Positions 1-9,173 of a stretch of DNA of 10,636 nucleotides are shown here, in pieces. Origin of the DNA: an uncultured Prevotellaceae bacterium. Its GTDB lineage: Bacteria > Bacteroidota > Bacteroidia > Bacteroidales > Bacteroidaceae. The stretch spans positions 1-10,636 of the forward strand of contig CALELI010000153.1 of assembly GCA_937902455.1 (NCBI GenBank). Direction: 5' to 3'. The notes beneath the pieces are model-generated. The model saw only the letters and a program-made list of their open reading frames with translations, did not search any database and was not told where the DNA came from. The translations under genes and the position numbers were made by a program. Numbering within the stretch: position 1 is the first letter of the stretch; every line of letters begins with the position of its first letter.

Positions 1-1
1 C

Positions 2-1138
2 GGTGTCATCATAGACAAGAAACTCTTCTCGAAGGCTATAAAGACTCGTGCTGATAAGGCTCGTGACAAGATGGAACTGCCAAAGCTTGACCGTGAATTT
101 GAAGACAAGGTTGAAGCATTCAAGGCAATGCTCATCGACAAACTGATGCAGTTGCTTAAGAATAAGGTCTCAAATGGCGTCAAGAACTATATGGATGTAG
201 AAGTCATACCAGCTGGTTCTAAGTTCAAGGCAGGTCAGCTTGAGAATCTGGATCTTACCGCAGTACAACTTTCGGGTTGGACAGATGACGAACATACCAA
301 CGGATTAATCCGCCAGTTGATTATCAATTACCTTAAGAAGTACAAGATTCTCGATGCAGAGTTGAAGCGCAAGAAAGATGCTCTGACTATCGGTGACGAA
401 TTGCCTTCTGGTATTATTCAGATGGCAAAGGTCTATATAGCCAAGAAACGTAAGATTGGTGTTGGTGATAAGATGGCCGGACGTCATGGTAATAAGGGTA
501 TTGTCTCTAAGGTCGTACGTCAGGAAGACATGCCATTCCTCGAGGATGGTACTCCTGTTGACATCGTACTCAACCCACTTGGTGTGCCTTCACGTATGAA
601 TATCGGTCAGATATTCGAGGCAATCCTTGGTGCTGCCGGCCAGAAGTTAGGCGTGAAGTTTGCAACTCCTATCTTTGACGGCGCACATATTGAAGACCTG
701 AATGAATGGACAGATAAGGCAGGACTTCCAAGGGCTTGCTCTACTCAGCTTTATGATGGTGAAACAGGTCTGCCATTCGACCAGAAGGCAACTGTCGGTG
801 TGACATACATGCTGAAACTCGGTCACATGGTCGAAGACAAGATGCATGCACGTTCCATTGGTCCTTACTCACTCATTACTCAGCAGCCACTTGGAGGTAA
901 GGCTCAGTTTGGTGGTCAGCGTTTCGGAGAAATGGAGGTATGGGCACTTGAGGCGTTCGGTGCGTCACATGTACTTCAGGAAATCCTTACAATCAAGTCT
1001 GATGATGTTGTTGGACGTTCAAAAGCTTACGAGTCAATCGTCAAGGGTAGCCCAATGCCAGTTCCAGGTATTCCTGAATCTCTTAATGTATTACTTCACG
1101 AATTACGCGGTCTTGGTCTCAGCGTATCTCTCGAATAA
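2..1138 (+). CDS. rpoB: RNA polymerase beta subunit, C-terminal part (5' end outside window)
   Basis: Catalytic beta subunit of RNA polymerase, which forms the active-site cleft with beta'. The reading frame is open from the left edge (codons from position 2; the ATG at 71 is internal), giving 378 residues of a protein that usually has about 1270 in Bacteroidetes, so roughly the last 30%. Motif [12 protein letters not shown] (fragment residues 155-166) contains the two lysines (157 and 165) that correspond to the nucleotide-contacting K1065 and K1073 of E. coli. [11 protein letters not shown] follows at codons near 838-870, carrying the equivalent of E. coli H1237, and then [24 protein letters not shown], shown here in part as [12 protein letters not shown]. 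The C-terminal [17 protein letters not shown] is the standard clamp-side end that packs on beta'. The stop is TAA at 1136-1138. rpoC follows after 56 bp in the usual order. The identity is certain; only the upstream part is missing. Confidence 0.99.
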   Translation, partial: GVIIDKKLFSKAIKTRADKARDKMELPKLDREFEDKVEAFKAMLIDKLMQLLKNKVSNGVKNYMDVEVIPAGSKFKAGQLENLDLTAVQLSGWTDDEHTNGLIRQLIINYLKKYKILDAELKRKKDALTIGDELPSGIIQMAKVYIAKKRKIGVGDKMAGRHGNKGIVSKVVRQEDMPFLEDGTPVDIVLNPLGVPSRMNIGQIFEAILGAAGQKLGVKFATPIFDGAHIEDLNEWTDKAGLPRACSTQLYDGETGLPFDQKATVGVTYMLKLGHMVEDKMHARSIGPYSLITQQPLGGKAQFGGQRFGEMEVWALEAFGASHVLQEILTIKSDDVVGRSKAYESIVKGSPMPVPGIPESLNVLLHELRGLGLSVSLE

Positions 1139-1194
1139 TATTGTACATAGAAAAGTAAAAATAGTACATTGTACAGATTTAATTAGTACATAAT
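1139..1194 (+). other. rpoB-rpoC spacer with repeated GTACA motifs
   Basis: This 56-bp AT-rich spacer contains GTACA four times (from 1143, 1164, 1171 and 1186). The longer forms ATTGTACA (1140-1147, 1168-1175) and TAGTACAT (1162-1169, 1184-1191) each occur twice. No terminator and no TAnnTTTG promoter is visible, so rpoB and rpoC are probably on one transcript. The repeats may be a coincidence of base composition; no function is claimed. Confidence 0.5.
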
Positions 1195-4100
1195 ATGGCT
1201 TTTAAGAAAGAATCAAAAGTAAATACACGTTTCACCAAGATCAGCATTGGTCTTGCTTCGCCTGAGGAAATTCTGGAAAACTCACATGGTGAAGTCCTGA
1301 AACCAGAAACTATCAACTATCGTACATATAAACCAGAACGCGACGGCCTTTTCTGTGAGCGTATCTTTGGACCTACTAAAGACTACGAATGTCATTGTGG
1401 TAAGTACAAGCGCATTCGTTATAAGGGTATTGTCTGCGACAGATGTGGTGTTGAGGTGACAGAGAAGAAAGTTCGTCGTGAACGTACAGGTCACATTGCG
1501 CTTGTGGTTCCTGTTGCTCATATCTGGTACTTCCGTTCACTCCCTAACAAGATTGGCTATCTTCTCGGACTTCCAACAAAACAACTGGATTCCATCATAT
1601 ATTACGAGCGTTATGTCATTATCCAGGCAGGTGTTGCTAAGGACGAAGAGAATAATATCGTAGAAGGTGAACTCATCTCAGAGGAACAGTACTGGGATAT
1701 AGTCGACAATTTGCCACAGGGCAATCAGAGCCTTCCAGACGATGACCCTAACAAGTTCGTAGCACTGATGGGTGCTGAAGCAATCGAGATGATGCTTAGT
1801 CGTCTTAATCTTGACGAATTGTCATATCAGCTTCGTGATAGGGCAAATCAGGACACTTCTCAGCAGAGAAAGACTGAAGCTCTTAAGCGTCTGCAGGTCG
1901 TTGAGTCATTCCGTGCATCCAAGGGCAGGAACAAGCCTGAATGGATGATCATGCATAATATTCCAGTCACACCTCCAGAACTACGACCTTTGGTTCCGCT
2001 GGATGGTGGACGTTTTGCAACATCCGACTTGAACGATCTTTACAGAAGGGTAATCATTCGTAATAATCGTCTGAAGAGGCTCATTGAGATAAAGGCTCCA
2101 GAAGTAATTCTCCGCAACGAGAAGCGTATGCTGCAGGAAGCTGTCGACAGCCTGTTTGATAACTCCCGCAAGGCGAATGCCGTAAAGAGCGACAGCAATC
2201 GTCCTCTCAAGTCTCTGTCTGATTCCTTGAAGGGAAAGCAAGGCCGATTCCGCCAGAACCTGCTTGGTAAGCGTGTTGACTATTCTGCACGTTCGGTTAT
2301 CGTTGTCGGTCCTGAACTCAAGATGGGTGAATGTGGTATTCCAAAGCAGATGGCCGCAGAACTCTTCAAGCCATTCATCATCCGTAAGCTCATAGAGCGT
2401 GGACTTGTAAAGACAGTCAAGTCTGCAAAGAAGATGGTTGACCGCCGTGATCCTCAGATCTGGGATATTCTGGAATATGTAATGAAGGGACATCCAGTAT
2501 TGCTCAACCGTGCCCCAACACTTCACCGACTGGGTATTCAGGCATTCCAGCCTATTATGATTGAAGGCAAGGCAATTCAGCTTCATCCACTGGCATGTAC
2601 AGCGTTCAACGCCGACTTCGATGGTGACCAGATGGCAGTCCATCTTCCACTTTCTAACGAAGCCGTTCTTGAAGCTCAGCTGCTAATGCTCCAGAGCCAT
2701 AATATCCTTTCTCCGGCAAGTGGTGACCCTATTACGGTGCCTTCACAGGATATGGTGCTTGGTCTTTACTATATTTCAAAGGTACGTCCTGGAACGAAGG
2801 GCGAGGGTCTCTCTTTCTATGGACCAGAGGAAGCACTCATCGCTTACAACGAAGGACGTTGTGACGTACACGCACCTATCAAGTGTATTGTAAATGATGT
2901 TGATGAAGATGGAATCCTGGTGAAGAAGATGGTAGAAACTACTGTCGGTAGAATCATCATCAATGAGATCGTTCCTGACGAGGTAGGCTTTGTAAATGAG
3001 GTAGTAGGCAAGAAGGCCCTCAAGAAGATCATTGCAAAGGTGATCAAGGGTGTAGGTATGGCTCGTGCTTGCCAGTTCCTTGATGGTGTAAAGAACCTCG
3101 GATATAGAAAGGCATACGAAGGTGGTCTGTCATTCAACCTTAATGATATTATTGAGCCAGCAGACCGTCAGTCTCTTATTGATGCCGGAAATGACCAGAT
3201 TGAGGAAATCTCACAGCAGTATGCATTTGGTCTTATCACAGAAAAGGAACGTTACAATAAGGTAATTGCTACATGGTCAGAAGTCAATGACAAGGTTAAG
3301 GCTTCATTGCTTAAGACTATGACAGAAGATAATCAGGGATTCAATGCCGTATTCATGATGCTTGACTCTGGAGCCCGTGGTTCTAACGACCAGATTGCTC
3401 AGCTGGCAGGTATGCGTGGATTGATGGCAAAGCCTCAGCGTGCAGGTAACGAAGATAACAACACAATTGAAAACCCAATCCTTTCCAACTTCAAGCAGGG
3501 AATGTCAGTGCTCGAGTACTTCATCTCTACTCACGGTGCTCGTAAGGGTCTGGCCGATACTGCGTTGAAGACTGCCGATGCTGGATACCTTACTCGTCGT
3601 CTTGTTGACGTCAGCCATGATGTCATCATTACAGAGGAAGACTGTGGTACGCTTCGTGGCCTCACATGTACAGCGCTCAAGGACGGTGACCGTGTTGTTG
3701 CTTCTCTTGCAGAGAGAATTCTTGGACGTGTATCTGTTCACGATGTACACAATCCTCAGACAGGTGAACTCATCGTCGCTTCTGGCGAAGAAATCACAGA
3801 CCGTCTTGCAAAGGAGATTGAAGACAGTGGTATTGAAAGCGTTGAGATTCGTTCAGTCCTCACATGCGAAAGCAAGCATGGTGTATGTATGAAGTGCTAT
3901 GGACGTAACCTTGCTACTCAGCGTATGGTACAGAAGGGTGAGGCTGTCGGTGTCATAGCTGCACAAGCTATCGGTGAACCGGGAACACAGCTGACACTGC
4001 GTACATTCCACGCCGGAGGTCTGGCTGGTTCTGCATCAACTAATGCACAGATAAAGGCAAAGAACAAGAGCCGTCTCGAATTTGAGGAACTTCGTACTAT

Positions 4101-5499
4101 CAATCGTCCTGAGGAGGGCCACAAGAATGCCACAGTTGTCGTAGGCCGTCTGGCTGAACTTCGTTTCGTGGATGTGAACACTGGCATTGTTCTTTCAAAC
4201 GTCAGTGTACCTTACGGTTCGACACTCTATCACAAGGATGGTGATGTAGTTGAGGGCGGTGAGCTCATTGCAACATGGGACCCATTCAATGCCGTGATCA
4301 TCTCTGAGTTTGATGGTAAGGTTGAATTTGAGGGTGTTGAGGAAAACATTACATACCGTGTGGATCAGGACGAGACAACAGGTCTCCGCGACCGAATCGT
4401 CATAGAATCTCGTGACAAGAATATTGTGCCAATGTGCCATATCCTTGACAAGGAAGGCAATGTACTCAGAACATACAACTTCCCTATCAATGCCCACATC
4501 ACGGTTGACAATAAGCAGAAGATTAAGGCCGGTGAGGTTCTCGTCAAGATTCCTCGTAGCGTCGGTACTGCAGCCGATATTACTGGTGGTCTTCCACGAG
4601 TAACAGAACTCTTCGAAGCTCGTAACCCTTCAAATCCAGCAATCGTTGCCGAGATCGACGGTGAAATCACTATGGGTAAGGTTAAGCGTGGTAACCGTGA
4701 GGTGATTCTTACTTCAAAGGTTGGAGACGTGAAGAAATATCTCATCCCGCTTTCTAAGCAGATCCTTGTTCAGGAGAACGATTATGTCCGTGCTGGTACA
4801 CCACTCTCTGACGGTGCCATCACTCCAGCCGATATCCTTGCTATCAAGGGCCCTACGGCTGTACAGGAATATATCGTAAACCAGGTTCAGGATGTATATC
4901 GTATGCAGGGTGTTGCCATCAACGACAAGCATTTCGAGATTATTGTCCGCCAGATGATGCGCAAGCTGCAGGTCAACGATCCAGGTGACACAACATTCCT
5001 TGAAGGTGGTATTGTCGACAAGTTGGCATTTGCTGAAGAGAATGACCGTATCTGGGGTAAGAAGGTGGTCACTGATCCAGGTGATTCTGAGATTCTCCAT
5101 TCGGGTCAGATTGTTACAGCCCGCAAGCTGCGTGACGAGAACTCTAACCTCAAGCGTCATGACTTGAAGACTGTGACTGTTCGCGATGCTGTTCCTGCAA
5201 CTGCCACTCAGATTCTTCAGGGTATTACCCGTGCAGCTCTCGGTGCTTCAAGCTTCATGTCTGCTGCATCATTCCAGGAAACTACAAAGGTCCTCAACGA
5301 AGCTGCTATCAGTGGTAAGGTTGACTTCCTTGAAGGTATGAAGGAAAACGTAATCTGCGGTCACTTGATTCCTGCGGGTACAGGTCTGCGTGAATTCGAC
5401 AAGCTTGTGGTTACCTCTAAGGACGAGTTGCTTGAAATGCGTCGTTCTACATTTGACCCTACTGTTGCATTCAACCGTTTTGATAACGATAACGAATAA
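1195..5499 (+). CDS. rpoC: RNA polymerase beta' subunit
   Basis: Largest RNA polymerase subunit, 1434 residues and complete, starting [13 protein letters not shown]. The N-terminal zinc ribbon has C66, C68, C81 and C84. [11 protein letters not shown] (359-369) and [10 protein letters not shown] (from 438) are conserved core segments. The catalytic magnesium loop NADFDGDQM places the three aspartates at D474, D476 and D478. [16 protein letters not shown] marks the bridge helix. The second zinc site is C817, C891, C898 and C901. The trigger loop TLRTFHAGG holds R936 and H939, matching E. coli R933 and H936. About 185 residues separate it from DITGGLPRV (from D1128), so an insertion comparable to the E. 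coli SI3 trigger-loop insert is present. No Shine-Dalgarno sequence precedes the ATG, which is normal for Bacteroidetes. It is co-oriented with rpoB and is followed by an intrinsic terminator 11 bp after the stop. Confidence 0.99.
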   Translation: MAFKKESKVNTRFTKISIGLASPEEILENSHGEVLKPETINYRTYKPERDGLFCERIFGPTKDYECHCGKYKRIRYKGIVCDRCGVEVTEKKVRRERTGHIALVVPVAHIWYFRSLPNKIGYLLGLPTKQLDSIIYYERYVIIQAGVAKDEENNIVEGELISEEQYWDIVDNLPQGNQSLPDDDPNKFVALMGAEAIEMMLSRLNLDELSYQLRDRANQDTSQQRKTEALKRLQVVESFRASKGRNKPEWMIMHNIPVTPPELRPLVPLDGGRFATSDLNDLYRRVIIRNNRLKRLIEIKAPEVILRNEKRMLQEAVDSLFDNSRKANAVKSDSNRPLKSLSDSLKGKQGRFRQNLLGKRVDYSARSVIVVGPELKMGECGIPKQMAAELFKPFIIRKLIERGLVKTVKSAKKMVDRRDPQIWDILEYVMKGHPVLLNRAPTLHRLGIQAFQPIMIEGKAIQLHPLACTAFNADFDGDQMAVHLPLSNEAVLEAQLLMLQSHNILSPASGDPITVPSQDMVLGLYYISKVRPGTKGEGLSFYGPEEALIAYNEGRCDVHAPIKCIVNDVDEDGILVKKMVETTVGRIIINEIVPDEVGFVNEVVGKKALKKIIAKVIKGVGMARACQFLDGVKNLGYRKAYEGGLSFNLNDIIEPADRQSLIDAGNDQIEEISQQYAFGLITEKERYNKVIATWSEVNDKVKASLLKTMTEDNQGFNAVFMMLDSGARGSNDQIAQLAGMRGLMAKPQRAGNEDNNTIENPILSNFKQGMSVLEYFISTHGARKGLADTALKTADAGYLTRRLVDVSHDVIITEEDCGTLRGLTCTALKDGDRVVASLAERILGRVSVHDVHNPQTGELIVASGEEITDRLAKEIEDSGIESVEIRSVLTCESKHGVCMKCYGRNLATQRMVQKGEAVGVIAAQAIGEPGTQLTLRTFHAGGLAGSASTNAQIKAKNKSRLEFEELRTINRPEEGHKNATVVVGRLAELRFVDVNTGIVLSNVSVPYGSTLYHKDGDVVEGGELIATWDPFNAVIISEFDGKVEFEGVEENITYRVDQDETTGLRDRIVIESRDKNIVPMCHILDKEGNVLRTYNFPINAHITVDNKQKIKAGEVLVKIPRSVGTAADITGGLPRVTELFEARNPSNPAIVAEIDGEITMGKVKRGNREVILTSKVGDVKKYLIPLSKQILVQENDYVRAGTPLSDGAITPADILAIKGPTAVQEYIVNQVQDVYRMQGVAINDKHFEIIVRQMMRKLQVNDPGDTTFLEGGIVDKLAFAEENDRIWGKKVVTDPGDSEILHSGQIVTARKLRDENSNLKRHDLKTVTVRDAVPATATQILQGITRAALGASSFMSAASFQETTKVLNEAAISGKVDFLEGMKENVICGHLIPAGTGLREFDKLVVTSKDELLEMRRSTFDPTVAFNRFDNDNE

Positions 5500-5510
5500 T
5501 GAATAATGCT

Positions 5511-5541
5511 AACGCCTCGCCGCTGTCGACGGGGCGTTTTT
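5511..5541 (+). terminator. Intrinsic terminator after rpoC
   Basis: AACGCCTCG (5511-5519) pairs with CGGGGCGTT (5530-5538) in nine base pairs, including one G-T wobble, around a 10-nt loop. The stem runs straight into a T-tract (5537-5541). It lies 11 bp after the rpoC stop and ends 13 bp before the ATG of the next gene. It is expected to end most rpoBC transcripts, so the downstream operon must rely on read-through or on a promoter not recognised here. Confidence 0.88.
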
Positions 5542-5554
5542 GTACTTAAGTCTT

Positions 5555-6952
5555 ATGCTCAGGAACATTAGAATCATTTTTGCAACACTCTTCTTTATCG
5601 GAATAACGTTGTTGCTTTGTTCACCGGCCGATTTCCCTTGGCTCGCGTGGTTGGCTAAATTGCAGTTTTTGCCTGCAGTTCTTGCCCTTAATCTTGTCGT
5701 GATTCTTGCCATAGTATTACTTACCTGTCTGCTTGGAAGAGTGTATTGTTCTGTAGTCTGCCCTTTGGGCATCCTGCAGGATATAATCGCAGCATTCGGT
5801 AAGAAGACAAAGAAGAATCCGAAGATTCCATATACTTATTCACCTGCAAAGAATATTTTGAGATATGTTGTCCTGCTGCTGTTCGTTGTAATGCTCATCT
5901 CTGGCGTTACAGGATTTGCAACACTGCTTGCACCGTATGGTAGTTATGGCAGAATGGTTCAGAGCATTATTCGTCCAACACTCATTGTCGGACTTGTCGC
6001 TCTGGTTTCATTCCTGGTCATCGCGGTATTGTCATGGCGCAATGGAAGAACATATTGCAATACGATATGTCCTGTGGGAACTACTCTTGGACTGTTGTCA
6101 AGATTCTCGCTTTTCCGTCCGGTCATCGATGCCAGCAAATGCAATGGCTGTAAGTCATGTGCCAGGAATTGTAAGGCATCTTGCATCAACCCCGACGAAC
6201 ATAGCATCGACATGTCCCGCTGTGTTGTGTGTATGGACTGTATTAATAAGTGCCGTCAGGGTGCAATAAAGTACACCTTGAGAACCAAGGCTTCGTCATC
6301 TGTCAGTCAGGATTGCCAGAATGGCAAATCCTGTGAGGACGGTTCCAAACGCCAGTTCCTCACTGTGGCTGGCATTATGGCTGCCGGCTATGCTTATGCC
6401 CAGAAAGGAAAGGTTGACGGAGGTCTTGCCGAGATAGAAGACAAGGTCGCTCCTCACCGTGCCACTCCTGTTGTTCCACCGGGAGCACTGAGCCTGAAAC
6501 ATTTCCATCAGCATTGTACGGCGTGTCAGCTGTGCGTGTCAGCCTGTCCTAACAAGGTATTGCGTCCTTCGGGGAACATCATGACACTGATGCAGCCAGA
6601 ATCGTCATACGAACTGGGCTTCTGTCGTCCGGAGTGTACAAAGTGTTCTGAGGTATGTCCGTCCGGAGCAATTCGTCCTATCACTAAGATAGACAAGAAG
6701 GAAATCCAGATAGGTCATGCTGTTGTTCACAGGAAGAGTTGCGTGAAGCTGGAGTCTGGAGATGCCTGTGGCAGTTGTGCCCGTCATTGTCCGGTAGGGG
6801 CAATATCTATGGTCAATAACAGGCATGGTCATCTCATTCCTGTAGTCGACGAGGCAAAATGCATCGGATGTGGTGCCTGCGAGTATCTCTGTCCGTCTCG
6901 TCCTGTAAGTGCAATTAGAGTTGAAGGTCATGAAATACACAAGAAACTATGA
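5555..6952 (+). CDS. Fused NapH-like/NapG-like membrane polyferredoxin
   Basis: A 465-residue Fe-S membrane protein predicted to take electrons from quinol and pass them across the membrane. Four hydrophobic segments lie near 5-22, 38-60, 103-125 and 141-160. The loops after segments 2 and 4 carry YCSVVCP (C65, C69) and YCNTICP (C168, C172), the paired CxxxCP motifs of NapH. The lysine-rich loop at 83-102 places them on the cytoplasmic side. Two ferredoxin motifs follow: C196/C199/C202/C206 and C223/C226/C229/C233. SKRQFL (264-269), a hydrophobic run and AYA (280-282) resemble a Tat signal. Residues 310-465 resemble NapG: PPGAL, then cysteine groups starting at C321, C357, C396 and C436. The start is ATG 5555; a TTG at 5540 lies in the terminator T-tract and is less likely. 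The stop overlaps the next ATG (ATGA). No napA or other nitrate reductase gene is nearby, so a nitrate role is not supported. Confidence 0.9.
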   Translation: MLRNIRIIFATLFFIGITLLLCSPADFPWLAWLAKLQFLPAVLALNLVVILAIVLLTCLLGRVYCSVVCPLGILQDIIAAFGKKTKKNPKIPYTYSPAKNILRYVVLLLFVVMLISGVTGFATLLAPYGSYGRMVQSIIRPTLIVGLVALVSFLVIAVLSWRNGRTYCNTICPVGTTLGLLSRFSLFRPVIDASKCNGCKSCARNCKASCINPDEHSIDMSRCVVCMDCINKCRQGAIKYTLRTKASSSVSQDCQNGKSCEDGSKRQFLTVAGIMAAGYAYAQKGKVDGGLAEIEDKVAPHRATPVVPPGALSLKHFHQHCTACQLCVSACPNKVLRPSGNIMTLMQPESSYELGFCRPECTKCSEVCPSGAIRPITKIDKKEIQIGHAVVHRKSCVKLESGDACGSCARHCPVGAISMVNNRHGHLIPVVDEAKCIGCGACEYLCPSRPVSAIRVEGHEIHKKL

Positions 6953-8253
6953 ATAGAAGAGATTTTTTGAAGAAGCTGGGAGCAGGCAGTGCTGCAGTAG
7001 GAGCAGTTGCCCTGGCTGGTTGCAAAAGCAATAATGTCAGTTCAGAGGCCTTTGACGGCGAGTCGCTTGGCGATATGACTTACCGTACGAATCCCAACAC
7101 TGGCGACAAGGTATCATTGCTGGGATATGGCATGATGCGTCTGCCGATGCTCGAGAAGGAAAAGGACGATGATCCCGATGTCATCGACCAGGAACAGGTG
7201 AACCACCTCATTGACGAGGCCATCAAATACGGAGTGAACTACATCGACACAGCCCCAGTATATTGTCAGGGTAAATCCGAGAAGTCCACAGGCATAGCTC
7301 TGAGCCATTACAAGCGCGACAGTTTCTTTGTTGCAACGAAACTGTCCAACTTCGACCCCTCCACACAGAGTTTCGAGGGATCGCGCCAGATGTACCTCGA
7401 CTCCATGAAGAATCTCCAGGTGTCATATATCGACTACTATCTCCTTCATGCACTCGGAGGCAGTATGGACGACTTCAATCATCGTTTTGTTGATAACGGC
7501 ATGCTGGACTTCCTCGTAAAGGAGCGCGAGGAGGGCCGGATTCGTAATCTCGGCTTCTCATTCCACGGCGACACTGCCGTGTTTGATCAGGTCATGGAGT
7601 TGCACAACGTGTATCACTGGGACTTTGTCCAGATCCAGATGAACTATTTCGACTGGACATCCAATTCCCAGACGAAACACCTTTATGATGCTCTTGCCGA
7701 GAGGAACATTCCTGTCGTGATTATGGAACCGCTTCTTGGCGGACGTCTTGCAAATGTGGCAACCAACCTTGCAAGGGAGATGAAGGAACGTGAACCGGAC
7801 AGGAGTGTTGCGTCATGGGCTTTCCGTTTCTGTGGAACAGCACCTGCCGTACTGACTGCCCTCAGCGGAATGACTTACCTTGAGCACCTGCAGGACAACC
7901 TGAAGACATTCTGTCCTCTCGAGCCTCTGAACGACGAGGAAAAGGCATTCCTCGAGTATGTGACGAAGGAGATGATGAACAATCCGAGGATTCCTTGTAC
8001 AGGATGCCAGTACTGTATGCCTTGTCCTTACGGCATAGACATTCCTGGCGTGTTCAGCTATTACAACAAGCACAAGGACGACCACGAGACTTTCCTGGAA
8101 GGTTACGATAATGACATCCCTGCAGTACGACAGGCAGACCACTGCATATCCTGTGGAACCTGTGTGGAACATTGTCCTCAGCAGATATCAATTCCAGACC
8201 AGATGCTCAACATCAATAAATTTGTAGAAAAACTCAAGCAAGGATTAATATGA
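6949..8253 (+). CDS. Tat-exported lipoprotein aldo/keto reductase with two [4Fe-4S] motifs
   Basis: A 434-residue oxidoreductase. The N-terminus NRRDFLKK (2-9) is a near-perfect Tat motif, followed by a hydrophobic stretch and the lipobox LAGC (cysteine 25), so the mature protein should be folded in the cytoplasm, exported by Tat and lipid-anchored outside the inner membrane. The aldo/keto reductase barrel keeps the catalytic tetrad: D100 and Y105 in YIDTAPVY, K131 in VATK, and H167 in [17 protein letters not shown] (306-317) matches the cofactor phosphate-binding region of ferredoxin-type members of the family. The C-terminus has two cysteine motifs, C350/C353/C356 with C359, and C399/C402/C405/C409, typical of bacterial ferredoxin. 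It overlaps the polyferredoxin gene by 4 bp and tatA by 4 bp. I infer that the polyferredoxin is its electron partner. The substrate is unknown. Confidence 0.93.
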   Translation: MNRRDFLKKLGAGSAAVGAVALAGCKSNNVSSEAFDGESLGDMTYRTNPNTGDKVSLLGYGMMRLPMLEKEKDDDPDVIDQEQVNHLIDEAIKYGVNYIDTAPVYCQGKSEKSTGIALSHYKRDSFFVATKLSNFDPSTQSFEGSRQMYLDSMKNLQVSYIDYYLLHALGGSMDDFNHRFVDNGMLDFLVKEREEGRIRNLGFSFHGDTAVFDQVMELHNVYHWDFVQIQMNYFDWTSNSQTKHLYDALAERNIPVVIMEPLLGGRLANVATNLAREMKEREPDRSVASWAFRFCGTAPAVLTALSGMTYLEHLQDNLKTFCPLEPLNDEEKAFLEYVTKEMMNNPRIPCTGCQYCMPCPYGIDIPGVFSYYNKHKDDHETFLEGYDNDIPAVRQADHCISCGTCVEHCPQQISIPDQMLNINKFVEKLKQGLI

Positions 8254-8450
8254 TACAGACATTATTCTTGGGTGGAATCGGCCTTCAGGAAATACTGATA
8301 GTCGCCCTCATTGTCTTGCTCCTCTTTGGTGGCAAGAAGATTCCAGAACTTATGAAGGGACTTGGCAAGGGTGTCAAGAGCTTCAAGGAAGGAATGAACG
8401 AAACAACGAAGGAATCCAGTCAGGAAGACAATAAAGGTAATGACAAATAA
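8250..8450 (+). CDS. tatA: Sec-independent translocase subunit TatA
   Basis: Pore or membrane-destabilising subunit of the twin-arginine translocase, 66 residues, a usual length for TatA. One transmembrane helix (about 10-26) begins with the polar Q13, equivalent to Q8 of E. coli TatA. The hinge FGGKK (26-30) is followed by an amphipathic helix with PEL, LGKG and FKEG (to about 49) and a charged, disordered tail. The ATG overlaps the stop of the reductase gene (ATGA), and AAGGA at 8240-8244 gives it a Shine-Dalgarno-like site inside the upstream gene. The 3' end overlaps tatC by 11 bp. No separate tatB is present in the window, so this TatA probably serves both roles, as in minimal TatAC systems. 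Confidence 0.97.
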   Translation: MIQTLFLGGIGLQEILIVALIVLLLFGGKKIPELMKGLGKGVKSFKEGMNETTKESSQEDNKGNDK

Positions 8451-9144
8451 TCCTGAGGGGTCTTTCTGGGAACATCTCGACGAGTTGCGGACAGTCATTG
8501 TCCGCATACTTGTCGTGACTCTTCTCTTTGCTGTCGTGGCGTTCTGCTTCAAGGACGAGCTGTTTGCTGTCGTCCTTGCGCCTAAGTCTGACATAAAACT
8601 GATAAACACCGAACTCACTCAGCAGTTCATCATTCACATGAAGGTCGCGTTCTTCGCAGGATTTCTTGTAGCATCACCTTATATATTATATCAGCTCTTC
8701 CGGTTTATCTCCCCCGCGCTCTATGCCGACGAGAGACGTTATGTCGTCAGGGTATGCGGAGGAGGCTATCTCATGTTCCTTGTTGGTGTACTCTTCAGCT
8801 ACCTTGTAGTGTTCCCGTTCATAATCGACTTCCTCGGAAACTACCAGGTAGACGAATCTGTAGAGAACACCATCACACTTGATTCCTACATCTCCACGCT
8901 CTTTGCAATGACACTCACCCTCGGACTTGTGTTCGAGATGCCAGTACTCAGCTGGCTCTTCGCTAAACTGGGATTTCTGGAGGCAGAATACATGACTCGC
9001 TATCGCCGTCATGCCATTGTGGCCATCGTGGCCATTGCCGCCGTGATAACACCAACCACCGACGTATTCACCCTCATGGTGGTTTCCGTACCGATGTACC
9101 TGCTCTACGAACTCTCCGTGTTCATCGTGCGCAGATCCGCATAG
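8440..9144 (+). CDS. tatC: Sec-independent translocase receptor TatC
   Basis: Signal-peptide receptor and core of the Tat translocase, 234 residues against 258 in E. coli, lacking mainly the long C-terminal tail. The N-terminal motif EHLDELR (11-17) contains the twin-arginine recognition residue E15. ALYADERR carries E98, equivalent to E. coli E103. FEMP carries E166, equivalent to E170. TPTTDVF carries D208, equivalent to D211. Six hydrophobic segments can be traced: about 18-36, 66-86, 104-128, 150-172, 190-204 and 210-229. Its ATG lies inside the end of tatA, so translation is likely coupled. All the known key residues are present, so it should be functional. The obvious cargo is the Tat lipoprotein reductase encoded just upstream. 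Confidence 0.98.
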   Translation: MTNNPEGSFWEHLDELRTVIVRILVVTLLFAVVAFCFKDELFAVVLAPKSDIKLINTELTQQFIIHMKVAFFAGFLVASPYILYQLFRFISPALYADERRYVVRVCGGGYLMFLVGVLFSYLVVFPFIIDFLGNYQVDESVENTITLDSYISTLFAMTLTLGLVFEMPVLSWLFAKLGFLEAEYMTRYRRHAIVAIVAIAAVITPTTDVFTLMVVSVPMYLLYELSVFIVRRSA

Positions 9145-9152
9145 CACGTTTT
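9126..9152 (+). terminator. Weak possible terminator at the end of tatC
   Basis: CGTGC (9126-9130) and GCACG (9144-9148) can pair around a 13-nt loop, followed by TTTT at 9149-9152 and another T-run near 9159-9164. The stem is only five base pairs and overlaps the tatC stop codon, so this is a weak candidate. No better terminator is visible in the 29 bp between the convergent genes. Confidence 0.25.
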
Positions 9153-9173
9153 ACACTGTTTTTTCCAAAGGAC

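Noticed and set aside
846..1193. Open frame of 115 codons overlapping the end of rpoB
   Set aside because: It lies in another frame of highly conserved rpoB sequence and its translation resembles no protein family.
1981..2643. Antisense open frame of 220 codons within rpoC
   Set aside because: It is opposite the invariant catalytic core of rpoC; the translation has no recognisable domain.
5427..5455. GTTG plus TACATTTG as a promoter for the redox operon inside rpoC
   Set aside because: The -7 match is exact, but the upstream element is poor, the spacing is 17 bp instead of 19, it codes for conserved residues, and the transcript would run into the terminator.
5540..5554. TTG start codon giving the polyferredoxin five more residues
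   Set aside because: The TTG lies in the terminator T-tract, and the ATG at 5555 begins a natural N-terminus (MLRNIRII) leading into the first membrane segment.
5509..5772. Antisense frame opposite the start of the polyferredoxin
   Set aside because: It begins in strongly hydrophobic coding sequence on the other strand and reads through the terminator hairpin; it is a by-product of the real gene.
5555..6952. Nitrate reductase accessory role for the NapH/NapG-like protein
   Set aside because: No napA, napB or molybdopterin gene is nearby; the similarity shows the electron-transfer type, not the substrate.
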